A DNA stretch of 64,000 nucleotides from assembly GCF_900564155.1 (NCBI RefSeq), contig NZ_LS999839.1, positions 5,081,097 to 5,145,096 of the forward strand. The letters are read 5' to 3'. The notes under the pieces are model-generated. The model was not told the DNA's origin. It ran no database searches and worked only from the letters and a program-made list of their open reading frames with translations. This document shows, piece by piece, positions 16,416 through 24,906 of the stretch (its first letter is position 1; each line of letters starts with the position of its first letter). The stretch is from Pedobacter schmidteae (lineage in GTDB: Bacteria > Bacteroidota > Bacteroidia > Sphingobacteriales > Sphingobacteriaceae). The position numbers were made by a program, and so were the translations under genes.

Positions 16416-18653
16416 TTATAATTCATCTTTTTTAAATTCAGAAATGGACAGATACACCCCAAAGAATACAGCGCGATATTGGGGTGGTACTATAGGGCTG
16501 CGTTGCAGACCATCAGTTGAATAGCGGTATCCTAATATATTTTTGTAGTTGGTGAGGTTATCTATGTTAAAGTAAAAAGCTGAAAACACCTTTTTTATGG
16601 TTGTCAGATAACTTACTTTGAAAGATAGGTTTTGATAAGCAGGTGCGCGATCATTAAAAAACAAGCCTGATTGTGGGTTGTAATATGGCCTTCCACTGGC
16701 GTAGTTGTATCCCATTGAGAAAACGGTGTGGATTTTTTCTGGTGCATACCTGAGGATCAGATTCAGATTATGTTTGGAAATAAAATCTGGTGTCACCTTC
16801 GAAAGATAATTTTGATACAACCTTCTGGTATCCACAAGACTATAGGTAATCCAATAATCGAAGTTCTTGATAGACGATTTATCCCGCCAGAAAAAATCAA
16901 AGCCCTTGGCGTAACCATACCCTGAATTATTTACCCGTCCTAGGTTATTACGATATGGATTAGGCGTAAAAGCTACATTATGCTCGCGAATGAGTTTATT
17001 GTAAGCCTTGTAATAGGTTTCTATCCGAAAAGAGCGATTGTTTTTTATCCACTCATAATTCAGAATGTAATGAACTGCCTGTTGAAAGGCAGGTTTGTAC
17101 CCCTGTAATAAATACAAGGGTGCAGCCGATTGGTAAAAAATACCCACTGCCAGGCCAAGCTGACTACTGGGGCTGGTTTTTGTAGCCAAAGAGAGCCGGG
17201 GAGCCATATTACCCCTGCCCAGCAATTTACTGTATTCGGTTCTGATACCCGGCTTTATTGCGAACCAGGAAATTGGTTTATATTCTGATTCGAGGTATAC
17301 TGCTGTTAGCGTTTCACCAAAAGCCCCTTTTCGGGCACCAAATTGCTGTTTGTAATTAAAGTGCTGCACCTCTGTTCCCACGGTCATTTTAAATGCATCT
17401 GCAGGAAGCCAGGTAATATCGGCCCTGGCCTGATCTCGATCATCATTTCGTGTAAAAGTAGTATCACTCCAAAGTATACGATCGTTGTTAGTACTAAACC
17501 CCACAGCGGCAAATAGCTTTACCTGGTCTGATAACCAATAGTTGTAAGCGGCATTTATCAATTTATTTTCATTGAATAAGTTGAACCGAATAGTCGAGCT
17601 GACGTCGCCAGGGTTAGGTATCACAGTGCCACTTTTACCGGTATTGTATGCCATACTTATTTTGAAAAGGCCTTTATCTAGTTTTGATATCCACCTGGAA
17701 GAAATAGCCGTTGATTGTGGGGGGCTGTAAAAATCATAGTTGTTTTTGGACAGTGAATAAAAAGGGCCGTTATGGGTATAATTGCCGGCATATTCCAGGG
17801 CATTATTTCCTATGCGTTGTACCCCGGTAAGCATAATACCAGCCAGGTTAATTCCAATAGAAATATTTGTCTTATCAGGCACATCTGATGTTTGCAAATC
17901 CAGCACGGACGAAAGTGCCTGTCCGAATTTTGCGCTGTATCCTCCGGTACTAAAAGAGGTGCCTTTTAACTGAAAAGGATTAAACCTGCTACGTTGTCCA
18001 ATCCCGGGAACATTACTAAAAAAGGGGTTCTGAACAGTTATACCATCAATCAGCACCATAGTTTCTGTAGCATCCCCTCCTCTAACAAACAAACCGGTTT
18101 CATCGCCACCATTTCGCTGTACCCCCGGTAAGTTTTGCAATGCGCCTACAATGTCGCCTTGTGAGCTTGCATTAGACAATAAATCGACCGGTTTTATATG
18201 GGTGAATACCCGATCGTTGGTAGCGTCCATATTTCCTGCTGATATAACGACTTCATTTAACTGGCCAGGACTTTTCTTTAATGTCAGATGCAAAAACCCC
18301 GAAATCGTGTCCATATTTACCTGATATTGCAAGGGCTTGAATCCGAGTGCAGAGACCTGTATGGTCTGACTGCCTTTGGCAGTTGTTGTCAGTAGAAATT
18401 TGCCTAAACTATCTGCTGTAGCACCATCTATTGTGTTTTTTACGGAAACAGATGCATAGGCAATGGGCAACTTTGATTTATCTGTGATTAATCCCCGCAA
18501 TACCGTTTGCCCGTATAGCGACTGGCTCAACAGCACGCTACCCCATATCAGTACAAACGACCTTCTAATTCTATACGTAAATATAGTTTGCAATACAAAC
18601 CATAAATAGCAAAAAAAAGTCTTATGCTTTTTTTTGCTCCGTTGACTACTCAT
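16416..18653 (-). CDS. TonB-dependent receptor with carboxypeptidase-like domain
   Basis: A 745-residue outer-membrane receptor: signal region, a carboxypeptidase-D regulatory-like domain (about 50-130), plug domain (about 145-245, with NLPGVQRNGGDETGLFVRGG and VLIDGITVQNPFF) and a 22-strand-type barrel. It lacks a SusD partner, so it probably imports a small ligand, metal chelate or peptide. The ATG overlaps the stop of the regulator gene (ATGA), indicating coupling. However, the first 30 codons precede a normal signal peptide, hold an A8/T8 hairpin (18608-18638) and an exact copy of the operator GTTTGCAATACAAAC (18586-18600), so the true start could be a non-ATG codon further in. Confidence 0.85.
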   Translation of the reverse strand: MSSQRSKKKHKTFFCYLWFVLQTIFTYRIRRSFVLIWGSVLLSQSLYGQTVLRGLITDKSKLPIAYASVSVKNTIDGATADSLGKFLLTTTAKGSQTIQVSALGFKPLQYQVNMDTISGFLHLTLKKSPGQLNEVVISAGNMDATNDRVFTHIKPVDLLSNASSQGDIVGALQNLPGVQRNGGDETGLFVRGGDATETMVLIDGITVQNPFFSNVPGIGQRSRFNPFQLKGTSFSTGGYSAKFGQALSSVLDLQTSDVPDKTNISIGINLAGIMLTGVQRIGNNALEYAGNYTHNGPFYSLSKNNYDFYSPPQSTAISSRWISKLDKGLFKISMAYNTGKSGTVIPNPGDVSSTIRFNLFNENKLINAAYNYWLSDQVKLFAAVGFSTNNDRILWSDTTFTRNDDRDQARADITWLPADAFKMTVGTEVQHFNYKQQFGARKGAFGETLTAVYLESEYKPISWFAIKPGIRTEYSKLLGRGNMAPRLSLATKTSPSSQLGLAVGIFYQSAAPLYLLQGYKPAFQQAVHYILNYEWIKNNRSFRIETYYKAYNKLIREHNVAFTPNPYRNNLGRVNNSGYGYAKGFDFFWRDKSSIKNFDYWITYSLVDTRRLYQNYLSKVTPDFISKHNLNLILRYAPEKIHTVFSMGYNYASGRPYYNPQSGLFFNDRAPAYQNLSFKVSYLTTIKKVFSAFYFNIDNLTNYKNILGYRYSTDGLQRSPIVPPQYRAVFFGVYLSISEFKKDEL
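18586..18600. promoter_or_regulatory. Second copy of the 15-bp operator
   Basis: GTTTGCAATACAAAC is identical to the centre of the longer palindrome at 19542-19572. It falls within codons 18-23 of the receptor gene as annotated, downstream of a 12-bp A/T hairpin (18608-18619 with 18627-18638). Confidence 0.65.
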
Positions 18654-18934
18654 AGGTGTAAATATTTTTTAATGTCCTCAACATATTTTTCAAATGCTTT
18701 TTTGCCTTTAAGGCTAAGCTTACAAATGGTATGCGGGTAATTGCCCTTAAATGTTTTTATCACTTCTACATAACCTGCTTCATGTAGTTTTTTTATTTGA
18801 TGGCTCAGGTTGCCCTGTGTGGTTTGCGTTGCCTCCATTAAATAACTAAAGTCAGCCTGTTTCATTTTTATCAATACCGAAACAATGGCCAGCCGCACAG
18901 GCGTATTTAAAACAGGATCAAGATCACTATACAT
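18650..18934 (-). CDS. Winged-helix transcriptional regulator
   Basis: A 94-residue regulator of the MarR/ArsR-like single-domain type (winged-helix DNA-binding). Marks are LDPVLNTPVRLAIVSVLIKM, the recognition helix in TTQGNLSHQIKKLHEAGYVEV and the wing TICKLSLKGKKAF. A TTG at 18943 directly abuts the previous stop and would add three residues; the ATG at 18934 matches family N-termini better. It lies between a membrane-protein gene and the receptor gene with ATGA overlap, and two identical palindromes flank these genes, so it is the likely autoregulatory repressor. Members of this family often sit beside small membrane proteins. Confidence 0.88.
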   Translation of the reverse strand: MYSDLDPVLNTPVRLAIVSVLIKMKQADFSYLMEATQTTQGNLSHQIKKLHEAGYVEVIKTFKGNYPHTICKLSLKGKKAFEKYVEDIKKYLHL

Positions 18935-18943
18935 ACACTTCAA

Positions 18944-19516
18944 TTATGATTTTGAATATTTGAGTAAATATCCGGGGATAAGATACCCAATAATAACGGC
19001 TATTCCATGTATAAGCGGCCTATACTGTTCCGTAATAAAAACACTGGCGACAGCAGCAATAAAGAACACTATACCTCCAATAATTAAAGGTTTAAAACGC
19101 AGATTAAGGCCTGAAACCAATGTACCCACTCCCCCAATGAGCAACGTATAAGTAAATGGCTGCAGCTGTTGAGAAAGACTGATAAATATGGTCAACACAA
19201 AGCAGATACCCAATACCATCCATAAATTTTTCAAATAACCGGCCAGATAGGTTTCTGAAGTTTTGCTGGCAGAGCGATAATGGAAAAATGTAACCACAAT
19301 ACCAGCTACAACAAGAACGGGAAAGGGCAAAAAGAAAAGACTGGAAGAGGTTAACGTATGCAGTGCAAAAAATGAGAAGCTGGCTAACGCGATGACCCAG
19401 CCCCAGATAAGGTAGAGAAAACTGTAATTTTTCAGTTCATCTTTAGTGTGCAAAATTACTTCTGAAATTATTTTCAGGCTTTGCAAAGGGTTCAGTTCTT
19501 TTTCAATTGCATTCAT
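18944..19516 (-). CDS. Hypothetical multi-pass membrane protein
   Basis: A 190-residue protein with a short soluble N-terminus (about 1-30, NPLQSLKIISEVILHTKDEL) and five hydrophobic segments (about 32-53, 60-80, 95-115, 120-150, 158-182). I cannot assign a function. It is the first gene of the operon with the winged-helix regulator, TonB receptor and TPR-like protein. Its promoter region is covered by a 31-bp palindrome. Such membrane protein plus winged-helix pairs are common in Bacteroidota; the membrane protein may act as the signal input, which is inference. Confidence 0.8.
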   Translation of the reverse strand: MNAIEKELNPLQSLKIISEVILHTKDELKNYSFLYLIWGWVIALASFSFFALHTLTSSSLFFLPFPVLVVAGIVVTFFHYRSASKTSETYLAGYLKNLWMVLGICFVLTIFISLSQQLQPFTYTLLIGGVGTLVSGLNLRFKPLIIGGIVFFIAAVASVFITEQYRPLIHGIAVIIGYLIPGYLLKYSKS

Positions 19517-19535
19517 AATTTTTTCTGTTTATACC

Positions 19536-19572
19536 CAAATGTAAATCTTGTTTGCAATACAAACAAGATTTA
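19536..19572 (-). promoter_or_regulatory. Promoter with a 31-bp palindromic operator
   Basis: TAAATCTTGTTTG (19542-19554) and CAAACAAGATTTA (19560-19572) are perfect 13-bp arms around CAATA. On the minus strand the -7 box TACATTTG (19543-19536) touches the left arm, and TTTG lies 16 bp upstream inside the right arm. Binding would block the promoter. The 15-bp core recurs exactly at 18586-18600. Confidence 0.75.
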
Positions 19573-19625
19573 TTTAAGAAAAAGCGGTAAACAGAGGTTT
19601 TTTAACGGTGAAGCCATTTTAAAGT

Positions 19626-19832
19626 TCAGCGTTCGTGTGCATTGATCAGTGCACCAATCTGTTCTGCAAACTGAAGGGTAATTTTTTCGGCCGCCCAGGT
19701 AATGCCGGCTGCAGTGATATCAATCCATAAACTGGCAATACGGCGCGCGCCTTGCAAAATACTGTAAGTCCCATCATCAAGAGGAACTACTGTCAATTTT
19801 TTTCCGGAAATGGTAATTTCATACGGTTCCAT
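19626..19832 (-). CDS. Small hypothetical protein
   Basis: A 68-residue protein starting MEPYEITISGKKLTVVPLDDGTYSI, a beta-rich opening often seen in small Bacteroidota hypotheticals, with an amphipathic C-terminal helix. No function is known. The frame stays open to an ATG at 19886, but a good promoter (minus strand, TAGCTTTG at 19878-19871) would start transcription near 19866, so the ATG at 19832 or the one at 19856 must be used. It lies alone between the receptor operon and tRNA-Ser copy 2. Confidence 0.55.
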   Translation of the reverse strand: MEPYEITISGKKLTVVPLDDGTYSILQGARRIASLWIDITAAGITWAAEKITLQFAEQIGALINAHER

Positions 19833-19870
19833 GAGGCATTTGTTTCCATAATCCATTGTTAATGGTTTAA

Positions 19871-19900
19871 CAAAGCTAATCGACATTAGTTTGTAACAGA
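19871..19900 (-). promoter_or_regulatory. Promoter of the small hypothetical gene
   Basis: On the minus strand TCTG (19900-19897), 18 bp, TAGCTTTG (19878-19871) fits the Bacteroidota promoter with one mismatch. Confidence 0.5.
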
Positions 19901-19999
19901 ATCAAGACAATTCAAAAATTTTATTGCATTAATGCCAAACTGCATTTCCCTCAGCTTATGCTGCTTACCGTATATTCTTAAAAAATAAGCCATTCTTGT

Positions 20000-20030
20000 T
20001 TTGCAAAGCCGCACATAGTTTGTACTTTCG
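20000..20030 (+). promoter_or_regulatory. Promoter of tRNA-Ser copy 2
   Basis: TTTG (20000-20003), 19 bp, TACTTTCG (20023-20030), one mismatch to TAnnTTTG. Four bases separate it from the tRNA, as in the other copies. Confidence 0.8.
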
Positions 20031-20034
20031 CGGC

Positions 20035-20119
20035 GGAGAGCTGGCAGAGTGGTCGAATGCGGCAGTCTTGAAAACTGTTGACTGTCATAGGTCCGGGGGT
20101 TCGAATCCCTCGCTCTCCG
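20035..20119 (+). tRNA. tRNA-Ser (UGA), copy 2
   Basis: Identical over 85 nt to the copies at 7916 and 40396, same TGA anticodon. Unlike them it is followed directly by CCA (20120-20122), so this copy encodes its own 3' end. A decayed copy of its 3' end and terminator lies at 20541-20606. Confidence 0.97.
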
Positions 20120-20126
20120 CCAAGAT

Positions 20127-20181
20127 TTCAAACTGCAAAAAGCCTGATAATCATACGATAGCAGGCTTTTTGCAGTTTGAA
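20127..20181 (+). terminator. Terminator of tRNA-Ser copy 2
   Basis: A perfect 20-bp stem (20127-20146 with 20162-20181), unusually long, with the core AAAAAGCCTG/CAGGCTTTTT and a 15-nt loop. Confidence 0.85.
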
Positions 20182-20251
20182 GAGTTACAGTTTTCGAACG
20201 AATTCCGATCCTATAGGGGATCTATAAATGGACGGCATCTGATCACACCAC

Positions 20252-20521
20252 ATGAATAAGAATAAAATGGAAGAAAACGATTTTGTTTCGATTTGGCTGG
20301 AGGAAAGTGGAAACCCGGCAATTGAAGAGTTAACCAGGGCAAACCACGAGATTGCTGATAAAATGGCGAAGCTATTATCTGAGAAGGGTCTTAATTCAGC
20401 CGATCTCTCAACCATCGTAGATATCAATCATCACGAAATATCAAGCTGGCTGAATGGAATGCATACTTTCAGTAGGAAAAAACTAAGCGAAATATCGCAG
20501 GCCATGGCCGTCTATGAATAA
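20252..20521 (+). CDS. Small HTH protein, antitoxin/Cro-like
   Basis: An 89-residue protein with an acidic N-terminus and a helix-turn-helix between about residues 33 and 85: IADKMAKLLSEKGLNSADLS followed by TIVDINHHEISSWLNGMHTF, which recalls XRE/Cro-type recognition helices. No toxin gene is adjacent. It is boxed between the complete tRNA-Ser gene and a decayed copy of the tRNA 3' end, the position where integrated elements leave cargo. An alternative start is Met6 at 20267. It may be the last gene of a lost element or an ordinary orphan regulator. Confidence 0.65.
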   Translation: MNKNKMEENDFVSIWLEESGNPAIEELTRANHEIADKMAKLLSEKGLNSADLSTIVDINHHEISSWLNGMHTFSRKKLSEISQAMAVYE

Positions 20522-20540
20522 CATCTAACCAACGTTAGTT

Positions 20541-20606
20541 AATCCGATTCTCCGCCAAGTTTTCAAACCTGCACAAAGCCTGATAACCATAATATTATCA
20601 GGCTTT
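20541..20606 (+). repeat. Decayed copy of tRNA-Ser 3' end plus terminator
   Basis: AATCC and TCTCCGCCAAG (20549-20559) match the last bases, the CCA and the first trailer bases of tRNA-Ser copy 2. The next 50 bp also follow the copy 2 trailer with scattered changes. Its hairpin AAAGCCTGATAA (20575-20586) with TTATCAGGCTTT (20595-20606) is again perfect, so it could still terminate. The tRNA body is missing. Confidence 0.75.
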
Positions 20607-20625
20607 ACTTATTATATTTGTCTCC

Positions 20626-21624
20626 ATGATCGGAAATATCGTCTCAAAAATAATATTCGCAGCAATTATCGGAGGCGGTATGGGCCTTTTTTACACTGTT
20701 TTACTAAATAGCCATGGCTTTACAAAAATAAAATACAAACAGGTTGCTATATGTGTGGCTATCATTATCTTTTTGTTGAGTTTTTATAGCTTTGAAGCAG
20801 CCGGTATCGCTACTTTTATTTTAGGGATAGGTGTATTTATATTGGCTTTAGCACTTTTTGCAAGGGGTTTAGCCGATAATTTAAAAGGTATGTCAAGCCG
20901 TCTTTTTACAAAACCATCCCATTCGGACAATGCTCTCCCCTCTCCTTTGCAAGCCATCGGGATTAGCCGGTATTATGGGTTAGTATTTCATCTTGTAGTC
21001 ATCATCCTGATCAGTCTATCCATTTTTACTTATTCAAACAATGTAATATTGGATGAAACCCGCATGGACCGTTTAATAAGTGACGCGGTTTTCCAATTTT
21101 ACAGTACTTTACTACTAATCCTTTTGGGTTTATTTAACCCATTCATTACACCCTCCGAAAGGCTGATGGGAATTTCCAGCCATATTGACCGGCAAAAGTA
21201 TCCCCGCTGGCATGCGTTTTTGTCTGATAAAAGAAGTTGGACAGCCATAAAAGTACTTATTTGTGCCCTGGTTATTATTTACTTTGTGCAGAAAGGCTTT
21301 TTTAGTCTACCTACCTGGGACAAGAGCACGCCCTATATGAATATTTATATTTTGATGATTGGACTGTTTATTTTCATTAACCTGTTGCAAATGATCCGCA
21401 ATCCGGATATGTTTTTCAAAAGAAATATCTTCAGGATCACCATGCTATTCAAATCCGCTTATCTCAGTATTTTTGTCGGCGCTATTTTGGTGTTTTCTAC
21501 TATGTTTATCTCTTCTATTATGGGAATAGATATTGATAAGCTTAAAGTCAGCTCTGAAGCCATTCTATTTCTTGCCTTTAATATCATTATGGGTTATAAC
21601 GAATATAAACTGGCCAGAATTTAA
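20626..21624 (+). CDS. Hypothetical multi-pass membrane protein
   Basis: A 332-residue protein with about eight hydrophobic segments (near 5-28, 40-58, 60-83, 118-138, 155-172, 205-225, 235-255, 275-325). I recognise no family. It begins 19 bp after the hairpin of the decayed tRNA tail, so its promoter must be very short or within that remnant. Its C-terminal part (ISSIMGIDIDKLKV) is repeated as ISSIIGLDIEKLKI in the remnant just downstream, evidence that a tandem paralogue once followed. Confidence 0.7.
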   Translation: MIGNIVSKIIFAAIIGGGMGLFYTVLLNSHGFTKIKYKQVAICVAIIIFLLSFYSFEAAGIATFILGIGVFILALALFARGLADNLKGMSSRLFTKPSHSDNALPSPLQAIGISRYYGLVFHLVVIILISLSIFTYSNNVILDETRMDRLISDAVFQFYSTLLLILLGLFNPFITPSERLMGISSHIDRQKYPRWHAFLSDKRSWTAIKVLICALVIIYFVQKGFFSLPTWDKSTPYMNIYILMIGLFIFINLLQMIRNPDMFFKRNIFRITMLFKSAYLSIFVGAILVFSTMFISSIMGIDIDKLKVSSEAILFLAFNIIMGYNEYKLARI

Positions 21625-21649
21625 TACTTATAAAAAAAGATGGCCATTC

Positions 21650-21748
21650 AATTGCAATATACACATATCTTCTATCATTGGGCTAGATATCGAAAAGCTT
21701 AAAATATATTTAGATCACCAAAACCTAAACCAAAAAAATCAAAATTGA
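21650..21748 (+). pseudogene. Remnant of a second copy of the membrane-protein gene
   Basis: Codons at 21665-21703 read ISSIIGLDIEKLK and align without gaps to ISSIMGIDIDKLK at 21508-21546 of the gene just upstream. Most differences are at third codon positions, as expected for a once-functional paralogue. The rest of the gene is gone, and a stop follows at 21746-21748. Confidence 0.6.
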
Positions 21749-21803
21749 AATCTGAAATAAATAGTGAAGGCTAGCTTAGTTTTTCTAACCAAACTATTTT
21801 TTT

Positions 21804-24800
21804 ATGAAAAAAAGACTTCTATTATCAATTGGACTTTTTTTTATCTCTGCAATTGCCCTGGCACAAGTTAGGGGCACGGTAGTAGATGAAATGCAGATGC
21901 CCCTACCCGGGGTCACAGTAACTGTAAAAAATACCAAAACGATTACCACAACCGATCCCAAGGGTTCATTTTCTATCCAGGCACCTGCTAATACCACCCT
22001 GGTATTTTCCTATATCGGTTATCTGACACAAGAAAAAACAGTAAACAACAACACCCTGCGTATTGTATTAGTTAGCGATAGCAAAGCTCTGAATGAAGTG
22101 GTGGTAACCGCATTGGGTATTACTAAAGAGAAGAAAACCCTTGTATATTCTACACAAACGGTAAATACCGATGAACTAACCAAAGCAAGAGAATTGAACG
22201 TTGTAAACTCCCTTTCTGGAAAGGTAGCCGGACTTGATGTGGTTCGATCCTCATCGGGTTTGGGAGGTTCATCACGGGTAACTTTACGTGGCGACCGCTC
22301 CATAAGTGGCAATAACCAGGCACTGATGGTAGTTGATGGTGTACCTATTGATAACTCTACTGCCCAGGCTACCCGCGTTAACGGTGGCCGCGATGCGGGA
22401 GATGGTATATCAAGCCTTAATCCCGATGACATAGAGTCCATAAATGTTTTAAAAGGTGCATCGGCTACAGCCCTGTACGGAAGCAGGGCTTCTAATGGTG
22501 CAATTATTATTGTCACAAAAAAGGGCAAACAACGCAAAGGCTTGGGCATAAGCTATACAGGCGGTTTACAAATTGAACAACCTATTTTTCTACAAAAATT
22601 TCAAAATGAATACGGGCAGGGCTCTGCAGGGGTTTTCAGCACTTCGGGCGAACAAAGCTGGGGACCAAAACTTGATGGCCGGATGGTACCAACATGGAGT
22701 AAGGACCCTGCCGATGCGGGTAAAATGAATGCTTATGTTGCACACCCCAATCATTATAAAGATTTCTATAGCAACGGAAGCAACCTTGTAAACAGTATTG
22801 CTTTAAATACAGGTACAGAGCAGGCACAGGTTTATTTCTCGTATACCAAAACCGATGCGAAAGGTATTATAGATAACAACAAATTGAAGCGCCATAACTT
22901 TAACTTAAGGGCTACCGGAAAACTTGGAGAACGATTTACTGCGGACATAAAAGCGACCTACCTAAACCAGGATATTGCAAACCGACAGGGTGTTGGTGGT
23001 GGCAGCGACCATCCTAACTTTGGCATATATCGTGTGCCCACCAATATTACTCCGGAAGATCTTTTGAACTTCGATTATATTACAGGATCCGGCTTTTTGC
23101 GCCAAAATTACTGGAATCCGGGTGCTACCGCTGCTGCCAATCCGTATTGGACAAAAAATCGCAATCTTGCTGATGAAGAAAGAAACAGGCTGACCGGCTT
23201 TGCATCATTAACTTATAAAATTTCAACCGCATTAAATGTAATGTTACGCTCTGGCGTAGATAGGTATACCGACAGTGGAGAGTTTAAATGGTACAACGAC
23301 ACCTATGTTATTGCCCCATTGGGCGACTACCAGCTAAACACAAGAGATGTAAGAGAAATCAACCATGATTTTCTATTTTCTTACAACAAAACCTTATCGT
23401 CAGATTTTGCCTTGAATGCCAATTTTGGAGGCAATATTCAAAAAAATAACATCGTAACTACAGGACTAAGGAATAATAGTCTGATCATCGAAAATCTGTT
23501 TACGGTTGGCAATACCAATGCTTCAACACCAACCAAAGGTATTTATCAAAAAGAGAAACAGGCACTCTATGTAACAACCGATCTGACCTATAAAAATTAT
23601 TTAACCTTAACACTTACTGGCCGAAATGATTGGTCGTCCACACTTCCTAAACAAAACAACAGTTACTTTTTCCCCTCGGTAGGTATCAGTGCTTTGGTTT
23701 CCGAAATGTTTAAACTTCCTGATTGGATTAGTTTCGCCAAATTACGCGGTTCTTATGCCCAAACAGGCAACGATGCCGACCCTTATAACCTCTCGCAAAC
23801 TTATACGTCATTTCAGGGCGGCAACAGTGTGACCATTGGCCGGGATGCGACCAAACCTATACCTGGCTTAAAACCCGAAATAACCTCGGCTCAGGAATTC
23901 GGTTTGGAGACCAGGTTTTTTAACAGCCGTTTGGGTATAGATTTTACCTGGTATAACAGCAACTCTAAAAATCAATTGTTGGCCATTACATTGCCTCCCG
24001 GTTCTGGTTGGTCTGGCCAATACATTAATGCCGGCAACATTAAAAACGATGGGATTGAACTTACCTTAAATGGCACAGCTCTAAAAAGCAAAAATTTTAA
24101 ATGGGATATAGCCCTTAACTACGCTAAAAACAACAATAAAGTGCTCGAGATATCACCTACACTAAACGAATTTCTATTAACCGCCGGGGGTGATTTCATG
24201 AATACGGTTAAAATAGTGAAAGGCAAACCTTTTGGCGAATTGTATAGTCGTGGTTATGTACGCAATGCAAATGGTCAGATTATAGTAGATGCAAATGGCC
24301 TGCCGGTAATTAGCGGTGCTCAGGATGTACATGTAGGCAATACCCGCCCCGATTGGACAGGTAGCGTTATCAACAGGTTTTCGTACAGAAATTTCTATGC
24401 CAGTTTTGTGATCAGTGCACGCATGGGTGGAGTGGTATCCTCATTTACCAATGCCAATATTTATGCCGACGGTGTAGCCGCCAAAACAGCCGAAAACCGT
24501 GATGGATTTATATTTGAGGGTGTATTTGCAGATGGCAGTAAAAACAATAAGCAGATTACAGCAGAGCAGTACTGGAAAAAAGTGGGTGGAAGAAACACTC
24601 CTGCCGGCGAAGTATTTACCTATGATGCATCCAACATCCGCTTGCGAGAGTTTGTATTGGGATATAACTTAAGTGGCAAGCTCTTAAACGGCAAACCCTT
24701 TCAATCGGCCAGCATTTCGATAACCGGCCGGAACTTGTTCTTTCTGCTAAACCGTGCAGATGGTTTTGATCCCGAACAGGTAATTGGAAGCGGAAATGCC

Positions 24801-24872
24801 ACCGTGGGCATCGAAGCATTTTCTCCGCCAACTACACGCACATTTGGCATGTCGCTAAACCTTACTTTTTAA
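21804..24872 (+). CDS. SusC/RagA family TonB-linked outer-membrane protein
   Basis: A 1022-residue importer: signal peptide (1-20), carboxypeptidase-like/CNA-B domain (about 22-100, VRGTVVDEMQMPLPGVTVTV), TonB plug (about 115-235, with SLNPDDIESINVLKGASATA and the SusC mark YGSRASNGAIIIVTKKG) and barrel. It lacks the N-terminal STN domain, so it is not wired to an anti-sigma factor. It forms a pair with the SusD-like gene 34 bp downstream and should import an oligosaccharide. No regulator is adjacent, so its glycan and control are unknown. Confidence 0.95.
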   Translation: MKKRLLLSIGLFFISAIALAQVRGTVVDEMQMPLPGVTVTVKNTKTITTTDPKGSFSIQAPANTTLVFSYIGYLTQEKTVNNNTLRIVLVSDSKALNEVVVTALGITKEKKTLVYSTQTVNTDELTKARELNVVNSLSGKVAGLDVVRSSSGLGGSSRVTLRGDRSISGNNQALMVVDGVPIDNSTAQATRVNGGRDAGDGISSLNPDDIESINVLKGASATALYGSRASNGAIIIVTKKGKQRKGLGISYTGGLQIEQPIFLQKFQNEYGQGSAGVFSTSGEQSWGPKLDGRMVPTWSKDPADAGKMNAYVAHPNHYKDFYSNGSNLVNSIALNTGTEQAQVYFSYTKTDAKGIIDNNKLKRHNFNLRATGKLGERFTADIKATYLNQDIANRQGVGGGSDHPNFGIYRVPTNITPEDLLNFDYITGSGFLRQNYWNPGATAAANPYWTKNRNLADEERNRLTGFASLTYKISTALNVMLRSGVDRYTDSGEFKWYNDTYVIAPLGDYQLNTRDVREINHDFLFSYNKTLSSDFALNANFGGNIQKNNIVTTGLRNNSLIIENLFTVGNTNASTPTKGIYQKEKQALYVTTDLTYKNYLTLTLTGRNDWSSTLPKQNNSYFFPSVGISALVSEMFKLPDWISFAKLRGSYAQTGNDADPYNLSQTYTSFQGGNSVTIGRDATKPIPGLKPEITSAQEFGLETRFFNSRLGIDFTWYNSNSKNQLLAITLPPGSGWSGQYINAGNIKNDGIELTLNGTALKSKNFKWDIALNYAKNNNKVLEISPTLNEFLLTAGGDFMNTVKIVKGKPFGELYSRGYVRNANGQIIVDANGLPVISGAQDVHVGNTRPDWTGSVINRFSYRNFYASFVISARMGGVVSSFTNANIYADGVAAKTAENRDGFIFEGVFADGSKNNKQITAEQYWKKVGGRNTPAGEVFTYDASNIRLREFVLGYNLSGKLLNGKPFQSASISITGRNLFFLLNRADGFDPEQVIGSGNATVGIEAFSPPTTRTFGMSLNLTF

Positions 24873-24906
24873 CCACACCATTAGCTGTTTTATTAGACCA
24901 TATAAA

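Noticed and set aside
22019..22549. 176-codon minus-strand frame inside the first susC
   Set aside because: Composition is low in hydrophobic order and it lies wholly within a SusC gene with clear motifs; taken as a shadow.
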